Notes under the pieces: model-generated
Databases searched by the model: none
The model's input: only the letters and a program-made list of their open reading frames with translations
Told to the model about the DNA's origin: nothing
In this document: positions 16,902 through 25,640 of the stretch, one piece after another
How positions within the stretch are numbered: position 1 is the first letter of the stretch
Layout of the letters: each line of letters begins with the position of its first letter
Made by a program: the position numbers and the translations under genes
NCBI RefSeq assembly: GCF_000368765.1
Contig: NZ_KB849655.1
Coordinates: 872,322-916,210, forward strand
Reading direction: 5' to 3'
DNA from: Acinetobacter junii CIP 64.5
Lineage (GTDB): Bacteria; Pseudomonadota; Gammaproteobacteria; Pseudomonadales; Moraxellaceae
DNA length: 43,889 nt

Positions 16902-17723
16902 CTAAATAGATAGTTCAGCCTGCATATATAACTTTGCATATCCCGAAATTTCAATACGCTCTGATGACTCAATGAAGCATTCCAAAATGCCACCACGTGC
17001 TGATGCTTGATATGCAACTAATCGTTGTTTGTTCAGTTTTTCTGCCCAAAGTGGAACAATTGCCGTATGAATCGAACCTGTTACAGGATCTTCGTCTATC
17101 CCAATCGTAGGAGCAAAATAACGTGACACGCAATCGAACTTTCCATCCTCACCATTTGCAGTTATTGCAATATCAGTTTGAGATGCAGTAATTGCTGTAC
17201 GTACCTGTCCTAATTGTTTTAATTTCTCTAGGTTCGGTTGCTCATCCAATACATCTTGGACAGACTCATATTCAACAATATAGGCTTGAGCATTTAAATA
17301 AACTGCCTTAAATGGCTTGGTTAAGCCATCACGTAAAGCTTGTGGATAATCAGAAACCTGTTCAGCTTTACGAATCGGAAAATTCATTTTGATTTTCCCA
17401 TCAGCATCTTGAGTAACTACAAAAATTCCAAGTTGACGGACATGAAACCGTATGGTCTTCGCTTCTGTAAAATCTTTAAATAAAACATAGGCACTAGCTA
17501 AAGTTGCATGTCCACAAAAGGCAACCTCATCTGTCGGTGAAAACCAGCGTATTTCGTAATTAGCATCATCTATTTTTCGGACAAAAGCTGTTTCTGAAAG
17601 ATTATTTTCTAATGCGATATTTTGCATTAAATGCTCATCTAACCAATTATCCAAAACTATAACCGCTGCAGGATTGCCCTTGAATAATTCTTTGGTGAAA
17701 GCATCAACTTGATACATTTTCAT
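16902..17723 (-). CDS. PhzF family isomerase-like protein
   Basis: The 273-aa protein has the diaminopimelate-epimerase-like fold of the PhzF family. The N-terminus YQVDAFTKELFKGNPAAVIV, then NLSETAFV (with the catalytic Glu of the family), EVAFCGHATLASAYVLF, and near the C-terminus GIDEDPVTGSIHTAIVPLW are all typical. In P. fluorescens PhzF isomerises a phenazine precursor. No other phenazine genes are present here, so this is more likely a YddE-like protein of unknown substrate. It is a single-gene unit with a clear terminator. Confidence 0.9.
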   Translation of the reverse strand: MKMYQVDAFTKELFKGNPAAVIVLDNWLDEHLMQNIALENNLSETAFVRKIDDANYEIRWFSPTDEVAFCGHATLASAYVLFKDFTEAKTIRFHVRQLGIFVVTQDADGKIKMNFPIRKAEQVSDYPQALRDGLTKPFKAVYLNAQAYIVEYESVQDVLDEQPNLEKLKQLGQVRTAITASQTDIAITANGEDGKFDCVSRYFAPTIGIDEDPVTGSIHTAIVPLWAEKLNKQRLVAYQASARGGILECFIESSERIEISGYAKLYMQAELSI

Positions 17724-17854
17724 AACAGCAAACTCTTCATAATTTTCAGCATATTTTGAACAAATGATCTAAAAATACTAGATACAGTTTTTTTAAAATT
17801 TACGATACAACTAAAAAGCTCAACACAGAATTAATATAAATTATATAGAACAAA

Positions 17855-17879
17855 AAAAGAGCGGTTTAACCGCTCTTTT
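17855..17879 (-). terminator. Intrinsic terminator of icd
   Basis: AAAAGAGCGG and CCGCTCTTTT form a stem with a TTTAA loop, 16 bp after the icd stop, with A and T runs on both sides. Confidence 0.9.
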
Positions 17880-17894
17880 AAAATCATAAATAGA

Positions 17895-19151
17895 TTAATC
17901 ACCCATATGTTCAATAATTGCTTGACCAAATTCAGAGCAACGTACCAAGGTTGCACCAGGCATTAAACGCTCGAAATCATAGGTCACTGTTTTTGCTTCA
18001 ATCGCACCTGATACACCTTTAATGATCAAATCAGCAGCTTCAACCCACCCCATATCACGCAGCATCATCTCAGCAGAAAGGATAATCGAGCCTGGATTTA
18101 CTTTATCTTGTCCTGCATATTTCGGCGCTGTACCGTGTGTCGCTTCATACACTGCTATCGCACCACCAATATTTGCACCTGGCGCAATACCAATACCACC
18201 AACTTCTGCTGCAAGCGCATCAGAAATATAGTCACCATTTAAATTAAGCGTGGCAATAACTGAATAATCTGCTGGACGCATAAGAATTTGCTGTAAAAAT
18301 GCATCTGCAATCACATCTTTAATAATGATGTCTTTGCCTGTTTTTGGATTTTTAATTTTAACCCAAGGACCACCATCGAATAGTTCGCCACCAAAACGCT
18401 CCATCGCTAGCTCATAGCCCCACTCTTTGAAGGCACCTTCGGTGTACTTCATGATATTGCCTTTATGGACAAGCGTCACTGAAGGTTTATCATTATCAAT
18501 TGCAAACTGAATGGCTTTACGGACAAGACGTTGAGTACCCTCTTTTGAAACAGGTTTAATCCCAATACCACAGCCTTCATCAAAACGGATTTTTGTTACG
18601 CCCATTTCTTCTTTTAGAAATTTGATAACTTTTTTAGCTTCATCCGAATCTGCTTTCCATTCAATCCCTGCATAAATATCTTCAGAGTTCTCACGGAAAA
18701 TAACCATGTCTGTTAATTCAGGATGTTGCACAGGTGATGGTACACCTTCAAACCAACGCACTGGTCGAACACAGACATACAAATCAAGTTCTTGTCTGAG
18801 CGCAACATTTAATGAACGGATACCACCACCAACAGGAGTGGTTAAAGGACCTTTGATTGAAACAATAAATTCACGTAATGCTTCGAAAGTCTCTTCTGGC
18901 ATATAAGTGCCATATATTTTATCTGCTTTTTCGCCGCAATATACTTCCATCCACTCAATTGAACGTTTACCACCATACGCTTTTAGAACAGCAGCATCTA
19001 CTACTGCCTTCATAGCTGGTGTAATATCCACACCAATACCATCACCTTCTATAAAAGGAATGATTGGATGATTTGGAACATTCAGTGACAGGTCTGCGTT
19101 TACTGTGATTTTGTCACCGTCAGCAGGAACCACGATCTTCTGATAACCCAT
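17895..19151 (-). CDS. icd: Isocitrate dehydrogenase, NADP+, dimeric type I
   Basis: This TCA-cycle enzyme oxidatively decarboxylates isocitrate to 2-oxoglutarate with NADP+. At 418 aa it nearly equals E. coli Icd, and residue numbering matches: S113, N115, R119 and R129 of the substrate site ([10 protein letters not shown] and CVRP) are at the same positions. S113 is the residue AceK phosphorylates in E. coli; AceK is not in this window. The NADP-site segment HGTAPKYAG carries the K and Y typical of NADP+ rather than NAD+ use. A second, unrelated-looking monomeric enzyme for the same reaction lies at 21113-23344. The start has GGGAGA upstream, and a small hairpin (19190-19209) lies in the leader. 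Confidence 0.96.
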   Translation of the reverse strand: MGYQKIVVPADGDKITVNADLSLNVPNHPIIPFIEGDGIGVDITPAMKAVVDAAVLKAYGGKRSIEWMEVYCGEKADKIYGTYMPEETFEALREFIVSIKGPLTTPVGGGIRSLNVALRQELDLYVCVRPVRWFEGVPSPVQHPELTDMVIFRENSEDIYAGIEWKADSDEAKKVIKFLKEEMGVTKIRFDEGCGIGIKPVSKEGTQRLVRKAIQFAIDNDKPSVTLVHKGNIMKYTEGAFKEWGYELAMERFGGELFDGGPWVKIKNPKTGKDIIIKDVIADAFLQQILMRPADYSVIATLNLNGDYISDALAAEVGGIGIAPGANIGGAIAVYEATHGTAPKYAGQDKVNPGSIILSAEMMLRDMGWVEAADLIIKGVSGAIEAKTVTYDFERLMPGATLVRCSEFGQAIIEHMGD

Positions 19152-19189
19152 TTTACAGGTTCTCCCTCATGTGTATCTTGCGAGTAAAT

Positions 19190-19209
19190 GTATGCCTTCT
19201 ATGGCATAC
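19190..19209 (-). promoter_or_regulatory. Inverted repeat in the icd leader region
   Basis: A perfect 7-bp dyad, GTATGCC-N6-GGCATAC, lies about 40 bp upstream of the icd start codon. It could be an operator or an mRNA hairpin. Nothing in the sequence decides between these. Confidence 0.35.
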
Positions 19210-19344
19210 TTTCGTTGTTATTACATGAAACAGTTTAATCCATAAGCAAGGTTTTTGAGATTTATAGGAGAAATACAAACATTTCTCTCTTAAATAAAAA
19301 GCTTTATGTCATGGTGCCACTTAAAGCCAAAGTAGTATATTCAT

Positions 19345-20148
19345 ATGAAAATAGTTGTATTTAATAAACCTTTTGACGTGTTGTCACAGTTTCGTGAGGA
19401 TGAGGCGCATTTAACGCTGTCACATTTTATCCACGATCCTGATTTACGTCTTGCGGGTCGCCTTGACCTCGATTCTGAAGGCCTCATGTTCCTGACTGAT
19501 CACGGCGGTTTAAACCAGTACATCACCAATCCAACCAATAAAAAATTTAAAACTTATCTCGCACAAGTTGATGGTGATGTCACAGAAGAAGCGCTAGAAC
19601 AGCTACGTAAAGGTGTTGAGCTTGCTGATGGTATGACACTCCCTGCAAAAGCAATTAAGGTTGATCAACCTGAGTGGTTGTGGGATCGTGATCCACCTGT
19701 TCGCTTCCGTGCCAACATCCCAACGAGTTGGATTGAACTTCAGATTTGTGAAGGTCGTAACCGTCAAGTTCGTCGTATGACAGCTGCTGTTGGTTTTCCG
19801 ACATTACGTTTAATTCGTACTAAGATTGGTGCCATCGACCTTGTACGTTTAGGTTTACAACCTGGTGAACAAAAAGAGATCGAACCTTTACTTTATCCTG
19901 ATTTTAAAGATCTTCCTGAAGATAAGCCTTATCGTTCTCGCTCATACGTGAAAAAACCAGGTGGCACTGGTGGTAAACCAATGCATCAGAAAAAGAAAGA
20001 AGGCGATAAAAAAGACCCAAATAAGAAGAAGTCTGGTACTAAGCGTATTTGGCAAATGGATGAAAGTGAGAAACCACGTCGCAAGACTAATGGCACAACA
20101 CGACCAAATACCAAAGCTCCACGCGGACGTAGCCGAAATAGTCGTTAG
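19345..20148 (+). CDS. rluE: 23S rRNA pseudouridine synthase, RluE-like
   Basis: RluE converts U2457 of 23S rRNA to pseudouridine in E. coli. This protein lacks an N-terminal S4 domain, like RluE. It carries the catalytic motif GRLDLDSEG with the active-site Asp at 41, then the RluE-like EWLWDRDPPVRFRANIPTSW and EGRNRQVRRMTAAVGFPTLRL. The catalytic domain ends near residue 190. The remaining 75 residues form a lysine/arginine-rich, low-complexity tail (KKKEGDKKDPNKKKSG) that E. coli RluE lacks and that probably helps RNA binding. It is divergent from icd and ends in a strong terminator. Confidence 0.92.
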   Translation: MKIVVFNKPFDVLSQFREDEAHLTLSHFIHDPDLRLAGRLDLDSEGLMFLTDHGGLNQYITNPTNKKFKTYLAQVDGDVTEEALEQLRKGVELADGMTLPAKAIKVDQPEWLWDRDPPVRFRANIPTSWIELQICEGRNRQVRRMTAAVGFPTLRLIRTKIGAIDLVRLGLQPGEQKEIEPLLYPDFKDLPEDKPYRSRSYVKKPGGTGGKPMHQKKKEGDKKDPNKKKSGTKRIWQMDESEKPRRKTNGTTRPNTKAPRGRSRNSR

Positions 20149-20162
20149 AATTTAGATGTTTT

Positions 20163-20186
20163 AAAGCCCACGGAAGTGGGCTTTTT
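20163..20186 (+). terminator. Intrinsic terminator of rluE
   Basis: AAAGCCCAC-GGAA-GTGGGCTTT is followed by TT, with a GGAA tetraloop, 15 bp after the rluE stop. It also serves the convergent gene at 20209-20949. Confidence 0.93.
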
Positions 20187-20208
20187 AAATTTGTATAGTT
20201 TGTATTTT

Positions 20209-20949
20209 CTATAAATCAGCTTTCTTCAAAAAGAGATTTACACCATAAAATGGATGGTTGGTTTGATATACATGAATAAGTAATTCATATTTTACTGAAC
20301 GCCCATTTATACTTTCATAAAAAAAATCTAATGAATCTTCCAATTCTTTTTTTTGATTTAATTGATCTATTTGAAATTGTGCCAATTCAAATCTAATTTC
20401 CTCTGATGTAGATGCTTTTACGGTACTAAGTTTTTTTAAAATCTCCTTACTCTTCGGGTGTGTTATTCTCAAATTAAAAGCATCTCCTCCCAAATTTTCT
20501 AGAGTGTAATTGATCACAAGAAATACTATATTATGGTTAATATCTATCTTAGGATCTGTGCTACTGCCATAAACGGGAGAATTTACTTTAGATTGAGAAA
20601 TAATAAATCTTGGTTCGAGCATCTTATGCTGTTCATCGAGTTGTTGTCTTTGAAGTTGCACTAATTCAACTTGCTGTTTTATCCCTTCTCTCATCTCATC
20701 AATCTGAAGTTGAAGCGCTCTTTCTTGTTGCTCTAAAGCTTTGGTATTTTGTTCTAATTGTTTGCCCTGCTGCATATACCCTAAAATCAACCAAAAGAAA
20801 GCAACGGGTGCAAAAACACCAGCTAAGAAATCTCCAAACTCATTCAAAGACTTCGGATGTTCTAAGCCTGTAAAAAGATAAATAAATACAATAATTGCAA
20901 TCCAAATTACTGTAACAAGAATTCCAATAGTTAAACTTCTCTTATTCAT
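20209..20949 (-). CDS. Uncharacterised membrane-anchored coiled-coil protein
   Basis: The product is 246 aa and I know no assigned function. Two membrane segments (about 6-28 and 40-58) flank a short loop; the second contains DFLAGVFAPVAFFWLILGYM, a sequence that recurs in hypothetical proteins of many proteobacteria. A glutamine-rich coiled coil follows (about 60-115), then a soluble C-terminal domain with beta-strand-like segments (about 120-240). The gene and its flanks (20190-21050) are noticeably more AT-rich than the neighbouring icd genes. It has no clear ribosome-binding site. It sits alone between two housekeeping genes, each with its own terminator, so it may be an acquired single-gene insertion. 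Confidence 0.8.
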   Translation of the reverse strand: MNKRSLTIGILVTVIWIAIIVFIYLFTGLEHPKSLNEFGDFLAGVFAPVAFFWLILGYMQQGKQLEQNTKALEQQERALQLQIDEMREGIKQQVELVQLQRQQLDEQHKMLEPRFIISQSKVNSPVYGSSTDPKIDINHNIVFLVINYTLENLGGDAFNLRITHPKSKEILKKLSTVKASTSEEIRFELAQFQIDQLNQKKELEDSLDFFYESINGRSVKYELLIHVYQTNHPFYGVNLFLKKADL

Positions 20950-21045
20950 AGATTTTAAAGAAATGAATTATAAATTTATGTTTTATTTAAATTTAAATAG
21001 ATTATTAATAAACAGTCAAATTTAAAAATATCTTATTTATCAAAT

Positions 21046-21070
21046 AAAAAACCGATGCTTTCGCATCGGT
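21046..21070 (-). terminator. Intrinsic terminator of the monomeric Idh gene
   Basis: On the minus strand, ACCGATGC-GAAA-GCATCGGT is followed by TTTTTATTT. It is a GNRA-loop hairpin 43 bp after the stop codon. Confidence 0.95.
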
Positions 21071-21112
21071 ATTTTTACATTACCAACAGGTTTGTTAGTT
21101 CTGCATTAAAAC

Positions 21113-23344
21113 TTAAATCGTTTCAAGCGTAGCATTAAAAGTTGAACTTGGACGCATTACTGCATTTACTTTTACTGGATCCACAGCGTAGTAACCACCA
21201 ATATCAGCTGCTTTACCCTGTACTTCACTCAATTCAGCAAGAATTTTTTGCTCATTTTCAACTAAAGCTTTTGCAAGAGGAGCAAACTTCGCTTTTAACT
21301 CAGCATCTTCGTCTTGAGCAGCAAGTGCTTCAGCCCAATACATTGCTAAATAGAAATGACTACCACGGTTATCTAGCTCACCAGTACGACGTGATGGAGA
21401 CTTATCGTTATCGAGCAGTTTACCCGTAGCTTGATCAAGTGTTTTCGCTAGCAATTTAGCACGTGCATTATCTTCTTTAAGACCTAGCTCTTCTAAAGAT
21501 ACTGCAAGCGCAAGGAATTCACCTAGCGAATCCCAACGTAAGTGGTTTTCTTCAACTAACTGCTGAACATGTTTCGGCGCTGAACCACCTGCACCTGTTT
21601 CATACATGCCACCGCCCGCCATTAACGGAACGATAGACAACATTTTCGCTGAAGTACCCAACTCCATGATTGGGAACAAGTCAGTTAAATAGTCACGTAA
21701 AATGTTACCAGTTACAGAAATAGTATCTAAACCACGAGCTACACGTTCAAGCGTATAACGCATTGCACGTACTTGTGACATGATCTGAATGTCTAAACCT
21801 TCAGTGTCATGCTCTTTTAAGTACTTCTCAACTTTCTTGATCAACTCATTTTCGTGTGGACGATATGGGTCAAGCCAGAAAATTGCAGGCATACCAGAGT
21901 TACGCGCACGACTTACTGCAAGTTTTACCCAATCGCGAATCGGTGCATCTTTCACCTGACACATACGCCAGATATCGCCTTCTTCTACATTTTGAGACAT
22001 CAGTACTTCACCCGTGTCTAAATCTGTAATGTTCGCAATACCAGCTTCAGGAATTTCAAATGTTTTATCGTGTGAACCGTATTCTTCTGCTTTTTGAGCC
22101 ATCAAACCAACGTTAGGTACAGTACCCATCGTTTTCGGATCAAAATTACCATTCCACTTACAGAAATTGATCATTTCTTGGTAGATACGTGCGAAGGTCG
22201 ATTCTGGCATTACCGCTTTACAATCGTAAGGTTTACCATCTGCACCCCACATTTTACCGCCACCACGAATCATTGCAGGCATTGAAGCATCTACAATTAC
22301 ATCGTTTGGTGAATGGAAGTTGTCGATGCCTTTTGCTGAGTCAACCATTGCTAATGCAGGGCGATGTTCTTGGCAAGCATGTAAATCTTCAATGATTTCT
22401 TCACGAAGTGAGGTTGGTAAAGTAGCGATCTTTTCATAAAGACCAGCCATACCGTTATTGACGTTAATACCTAACTGATCAAATAACTTACCGTGTTTCT
22501 CAAATGCTTCTTTGTAGTAAATTTTCACACAGTGACCAAAAACGATCGGGTGTGAAACTTTCATCATTGTGGCTTTTACGTGTAACGAGAATAAAATACC
22601 TGCTTCACGGCAATCATCGAGTTGCTTCTCATAGAAGTCACACAATGCTTTTTTGCTCATGAACATTGAATCAATTACTTCGCCATCTTGAAGTGCTACT
22701 TTCGGTTTCAGAACAATCGTTTCACCACGCTTAGTAATCAATTCCATCTTCACGTTACGTGCACGATCAAGCGTCATTGATTTTTCACCATGATAGAAGT
22801 CACCTTCTTCCATGTGTGATACGTGGGTTTGAGACCACTGTTTCCATTCAGTCATCGAATGTGGATGCTTCTTCGCATAGTTTTTAACAGCAGCAGGCGC
22901 ACGACGATCTGAGTTACCTTCACGCAATACAGGGTTTACAGCAGAACCAAGACATTTACCGTAACGAGTCTTGATTTCTTTCTCTTCATCCGTAGTAGGG
23001 TTTTCTGGATAATCAGGAATTGCATATCCTTTGGACTGTAACTCTTTGATACATGCTGTCAATTGAGCAACAGACGCACTGATATTCGGCAGTTTGATGA
23101 TATTCGTATCTGGATCTTGAGTAAGGCGACCAAGCTCTGCAAGGTTGTTAGCCACCTTCTGCTCATCACTTAAGTAGTCCGAAAATTCTGCAAGCACACG
23201 CGCTGCAACAGAAATGTCACTCTTGACAATTTCTATGCCAGCTGGCTTAGTAAAGGTCTCAATGATCGGCAGTAGCGAGTAGGTCGCCAATAACGGCGCC
23301 TCATCAGTCAGTGTATAAATGATTTTTGACTTTCCACCAGCCAT
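21113..23344 (-). CDS. Isocitrate dehydrogenase, NADP+, monomeric type II
   Basis: The 743-aa single-chain enzyme catalyses the same reaction as Icd. The N-terminus [20 protein letters not shown], the segment [20 protein letters not shown] and the active-site region [17 protein letters not shown] are typical of monomeric Idh (about 740 aa in Azotobacter, Corynebacterium and Vibrio). Acinetobacter is known to carry both isozymes, with the monomeric form allosterically controlled. The start has AAGGGG upstream. The promoter region is unusual: two tandem 125-bp units, each with a complete promoter (see 23399-23621). This suggests regulation different from that of icd. Confidence 0.96.
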   Translation of the reverse strand: MAGGKSKIIYTLTDEAPLLATYSLLPIIETFTKPAGIEIVKSDISVAARVLAEFSDYLSDEQKVANNLAELGRLTQDPDTNIIKLPNISASVAQLTACIKELQSKGYAIPDYPENPTTDEEKEIKTRYGKCLGSAVNPVLREGNSDRRAPAAVKNYAKKHPHSMTEWKQWSQTHVSHMEEGDFYHGEKSMTLDRARNVKMELITKRGETIVLKPKVALQDGEVIDSMFMSKKALCDFYEKQLDDCREAGILFSLHVKATMMKVSHPIVFGHCVKIYYKEAFEKHGKLFDQLGINVNNGMAGLYEKIATLPTSLREEIIEDLHACQEHRPALAMVDSAKGIDNFHSPNDVIVDASMPAMIRGGGKMWGADGKPYDCKAVMPESTFARIYQEMINFCKWNGNFDPKTMGTVPNVGLMAQKAEEYGSHDKTFEIPEAGIANITDLDTGEVLMSQNVEEGDIWRMCQVKDAPIRDWVKLAVSRARNSGMPAIFWLDPYRPHENELIKKVEKYLKEHDTEGLDIQIMSQVRAMRYTLERVARGLDTISVTGNILRDYLTDLFPIMELGTSAKMLSIVPLMAGGGMYETGAGGSAPKHVQQLVEENHLRWDSLGEFLALAVSLEELGLKEDNARAKLLAKTLDQATGKLLDNDKSPSRRTGELDNRGSHFYLAMYWAEALAAQDEDAELKAKFAPLAKALVENEQKILAELSEVQGKAADIGGYYAVDPVKVNAVMRPSSTFNATLETI

Positions 23345-23398
23345 ATATAGCCCCTTGTGTTAAATTGAGTTTTTAGAAGCGAGCTTTTGGCCCAGCCT

Positions 23399-23621
23399 CT
23401 GCGAACCGGTTTGCTTGATTTAGGCCTGAGAGTATCAGTCTTGATCGCATCTCAGTCAACGCAATATCCTGTGATAACGACATTTCGCTACGAAATAGTA
23501 GTTGTGAGCTTAGGCATTTAGCCCTGCGAACCGGTTAGCTTAAATAAAACATGAGATTATCAGGATTCACACTAAGCCAGTCAATGTCATATCCTGTGAT
23601 AACGACATTTCTTTAAGAAAT
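23399..23621 (-). promoter_or_regulatory. Tandem 125-bp promoter modules upstream of monomeric Idh
   Basis: Two units align without gaps at an offset of exactly 125 bp. In minus-strand order each has a dyad (23607-23621 and 23482-23496), an identical 23-bp block (23589-23611 and 23464-23486), -35 TTGACT (23579-23584 and 23454-23459), a 17-bp spacer, -10 GATAAT (23556-23561) or GATACT (23431-23436), and an identical block read on the plus strand as CTGCGAACCGGTT (23524-23536 and 23399-23411). The conserved blocks outside the promoter boxes suggest a shared activator site or a repeated RNA element. No ORF is supported in 23345-23766. Confidence 0.75.
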
Positions 23622-23710
23622 ACTACAAAACATATACTCTTCGTTATTTTAGAATTTGAAATGAATTTACAAATTATTATTTATTTCAATAATTTAATAG
23701 AAACAAAAAC

Positions 23711-23746
23711 AAACACCGCTCAAGACTGTCATCTTGAGCGGTGTTT
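23711..23746 (-). terminator. Intrinsic terminator of the M61 peptidase gene
   Basis: A perfect 15-bp stem, AAACACCGCTCAAGA and TCTTGAGCGGTGTTT with a 6-base loop, is followed on the minus strand by GTTTTTGTTT. Confidence 0.93.
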
Positions 23747-23766
23747 CTTTGAAAGCTTGGATAAGA

Positions 23767-25470
23767 CTAAAGTTTTAGCCATGCATCCAGTTTGTTTTGA
23801 TCTTCAATATTGAGTTCAACAGTCGCTAAGGTGTTTTCCCCTGCTATGAGTTCAAATTGCAATAACTCATCTCTACGAAATGCGTATGCATTATATGTCC
23901 CTGGCTGTTTAGCATACTTAGATAGTAGTTTTTCGGAAGCTTTTAAGCCATCGATTGCAATGATCACATCATTTGCAGATAAGCCTGCTTTTGCTGCAGA
24001 ACTTTCTCGACGAACATTTTGAATAACAACACCTTCAGCTTTGTCAGTAACTTTTAAGCCGAATGGTAATGCTTTGTCATTTTTAAGCGTATAGCTCAAA
24101 CCAAACTCAGGTAAAAGTTGATCTAGTGGTAATTCATCAGTGGTATTGATCAAATGATTAATCTGTTCAATCCAATTATCGCCAGTCAATTCATTACATA
24201 ACTCAAAAATCGTGCGATCATTAACTTGTATGCCATTTTGAGTGTTTTCATACAAACGACGCATAAGTGCATCAAGATTTGAACCACGTAAACGTAAACC
24301 CAAATCTAAACACAATGCGACTAGACTACCTTTGTTGTAGTAACTCGTTCCTGCATTATTTGAGTTTTCATCCTGACGATAGAATTTAATCCATGCATCA
24401 AAACTTGACTCAGAAACAGATTGAATAAAACGTCCAGGATTCTGTAGATAACGGTCAATTTGAGCTTTTAATAAATCAAGATAAGACTTTTGTGAAATGA
24501 CGCCACTACGCAACAAAATTAAATCATCGTAATACGAAGTAAATCCTTCAAAGATCCACAACAAACTGGTGTATGACTCTTTGTGTAGATCGTAATTTGC
24601 GAAATTCTCTGGACGAATAAATTTAACTAACCATGAATGGAAATACTCATGGCTACACAAACCCAAAAAGCGCTGATAGTCTTTTGATGGTTCTTCTGGT
24701 TCATTTGCTTTAGGCAAATCATCACGAGGTGTAATTAAGCTTGTGCTATTACAGTGCTCTAAACCACCATAACTATTGCCTGTTGCCATCGTCATAAAGG
24801 TATAGTTTTTAAAAGGTGCTGAACCAAACATATCTATTTCAGTACGGCATATTTTTTCAATATCTGCCTGAAGACGATTTAAATTAGTCGCGTGTTTGCC
24901 TGAAATCACAAACTCATGTGGGATACCATTTGCATCAAAGCTAAAACGGCTTTGCTCGGCTAACTCAAATGGACTATCGATTAGCTGATCGTAACTCTCT
25001 GCTTTTAAAGTAAAACGCCCCTTAACAAGACTCTTTGAAACTAGTCCTGTTGCCAGTTGGAAATGCTTTAATTCGCTTGGTAGAAATAGTTCTACTTCAC
25101 ATGGCGCATGTTCCTGATCTTGGAGACCTAGACAAACACACGCTGGGTTTACGTATAGTCGTGTTTGATCAACATAAGCACCACGTACGGATAAATCATA
25201 TGCGTAGACATCATATTCAACAGTAATAAGCTCATGATCGGTATTAAACAAACGCCAGCGATTTTTCTCTGTTTTTTTAATTTTTAATAAGCGCCCAGCT
25301 TCGTCAGAAGCTTTTACCGATTCGATATGCTTAGAAAACTCACGAATTAAATAACTACCAGGAATCCAAGTCGGTAACCATAATTCTTGATTAGGGTTAG
25401 CCAGAAAACGAAGGGTGACGTGAATCAGATGTTGGCGATAATCGTCGAACTCAATTTGATAGTGCAACAT
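23767..25470 (-). CDS. M61 family metallopeptidase with PDZ domain
   Basis: This 567-aa protein resembles glycyl aminopeptidases of family M61. An N-terminal beta-rich domain (about 1-170) starts with the typical TWIPGSYLIREFS. The catalytic domain has GGLEH (235-239) and the zinc motif HEYFH (274-278), both intact. A PDZ domain follows (about 475-535, with GLSANDVIIAIDG). There is no signal peptide, so it is probably cytoplasmic. It is a single-gene unit divergent from the DD-carboxypeptidase gene, with about 170 bp between them. Confidence 0.92.
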   Translation of the reverse strand: MLHYQIEFDDYRQHLIHVTLRFLANPNQELWLPTWIPGSYLIREFSKHIESVKASDEAGRLLKIKKTEKNRWRLFNTDHELITVEYDVYAYDLSVRGAYVDQTRLYVNPACVCLGLQDQEHAPCEVELFLPSELKHFQLATGLVSKSLVKGRFTLKAESYDQLIDSPFELAEQSRFSFDANGIPHEFVISGKHATNLNRLQADIEKICRTEIDMFGSAPFKNYTFMTMATGNSYGGLEHCNSTSLITPRDDLPKANEPEEPSKDYQRFLGLCSHEYFHSWLVKFIRPENFANYDLHKESYTSLLWIFEGFTSYYDDLILLRSGVISQKSYLDLLKAQIDRYLQNPGRFIQSVSESSFDAWIKFYRQDENSNNAGTSYYNKGSLVALCLDLGLRLRGSNLDALMRRLYENTQNGIQVNDRTIFELCNELTGDNWIEQINHLINTTDELPLDQLLPEFGLSYTLKNDKALPFGLKVTDKAEGVVIQNVRRESSAAKAGLSANDVIIAIDGLKASEKLLSKYAKQPGTYNAYAFRRDELLQFELIAGENTLATVELNIEDQNKLDAWLKL

Positions 25471-25640
25471 AATTTAAGATCATAAAAATAAGAACGGTTT
25501 CACACAGCTTAGCATTTTTTTACAAAGTCATGCGTAGATGTCGTAATTGTCAGCAAAAGTGGCTGGATTCTCCACTAAAAAAGTCATAGGATGCTTTTTT
25601 CGCATTCCATGCCCATGGATCGGCTGCTCAAGGTGTACTC

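Noticed and set aside
16902..17723. A phenazine biosynthesis locus suggested by the PhzF-like gene
   Set aside because: No other phz genes are nearby, and PhzF-family proteins are common in organisms that make no phenazines.
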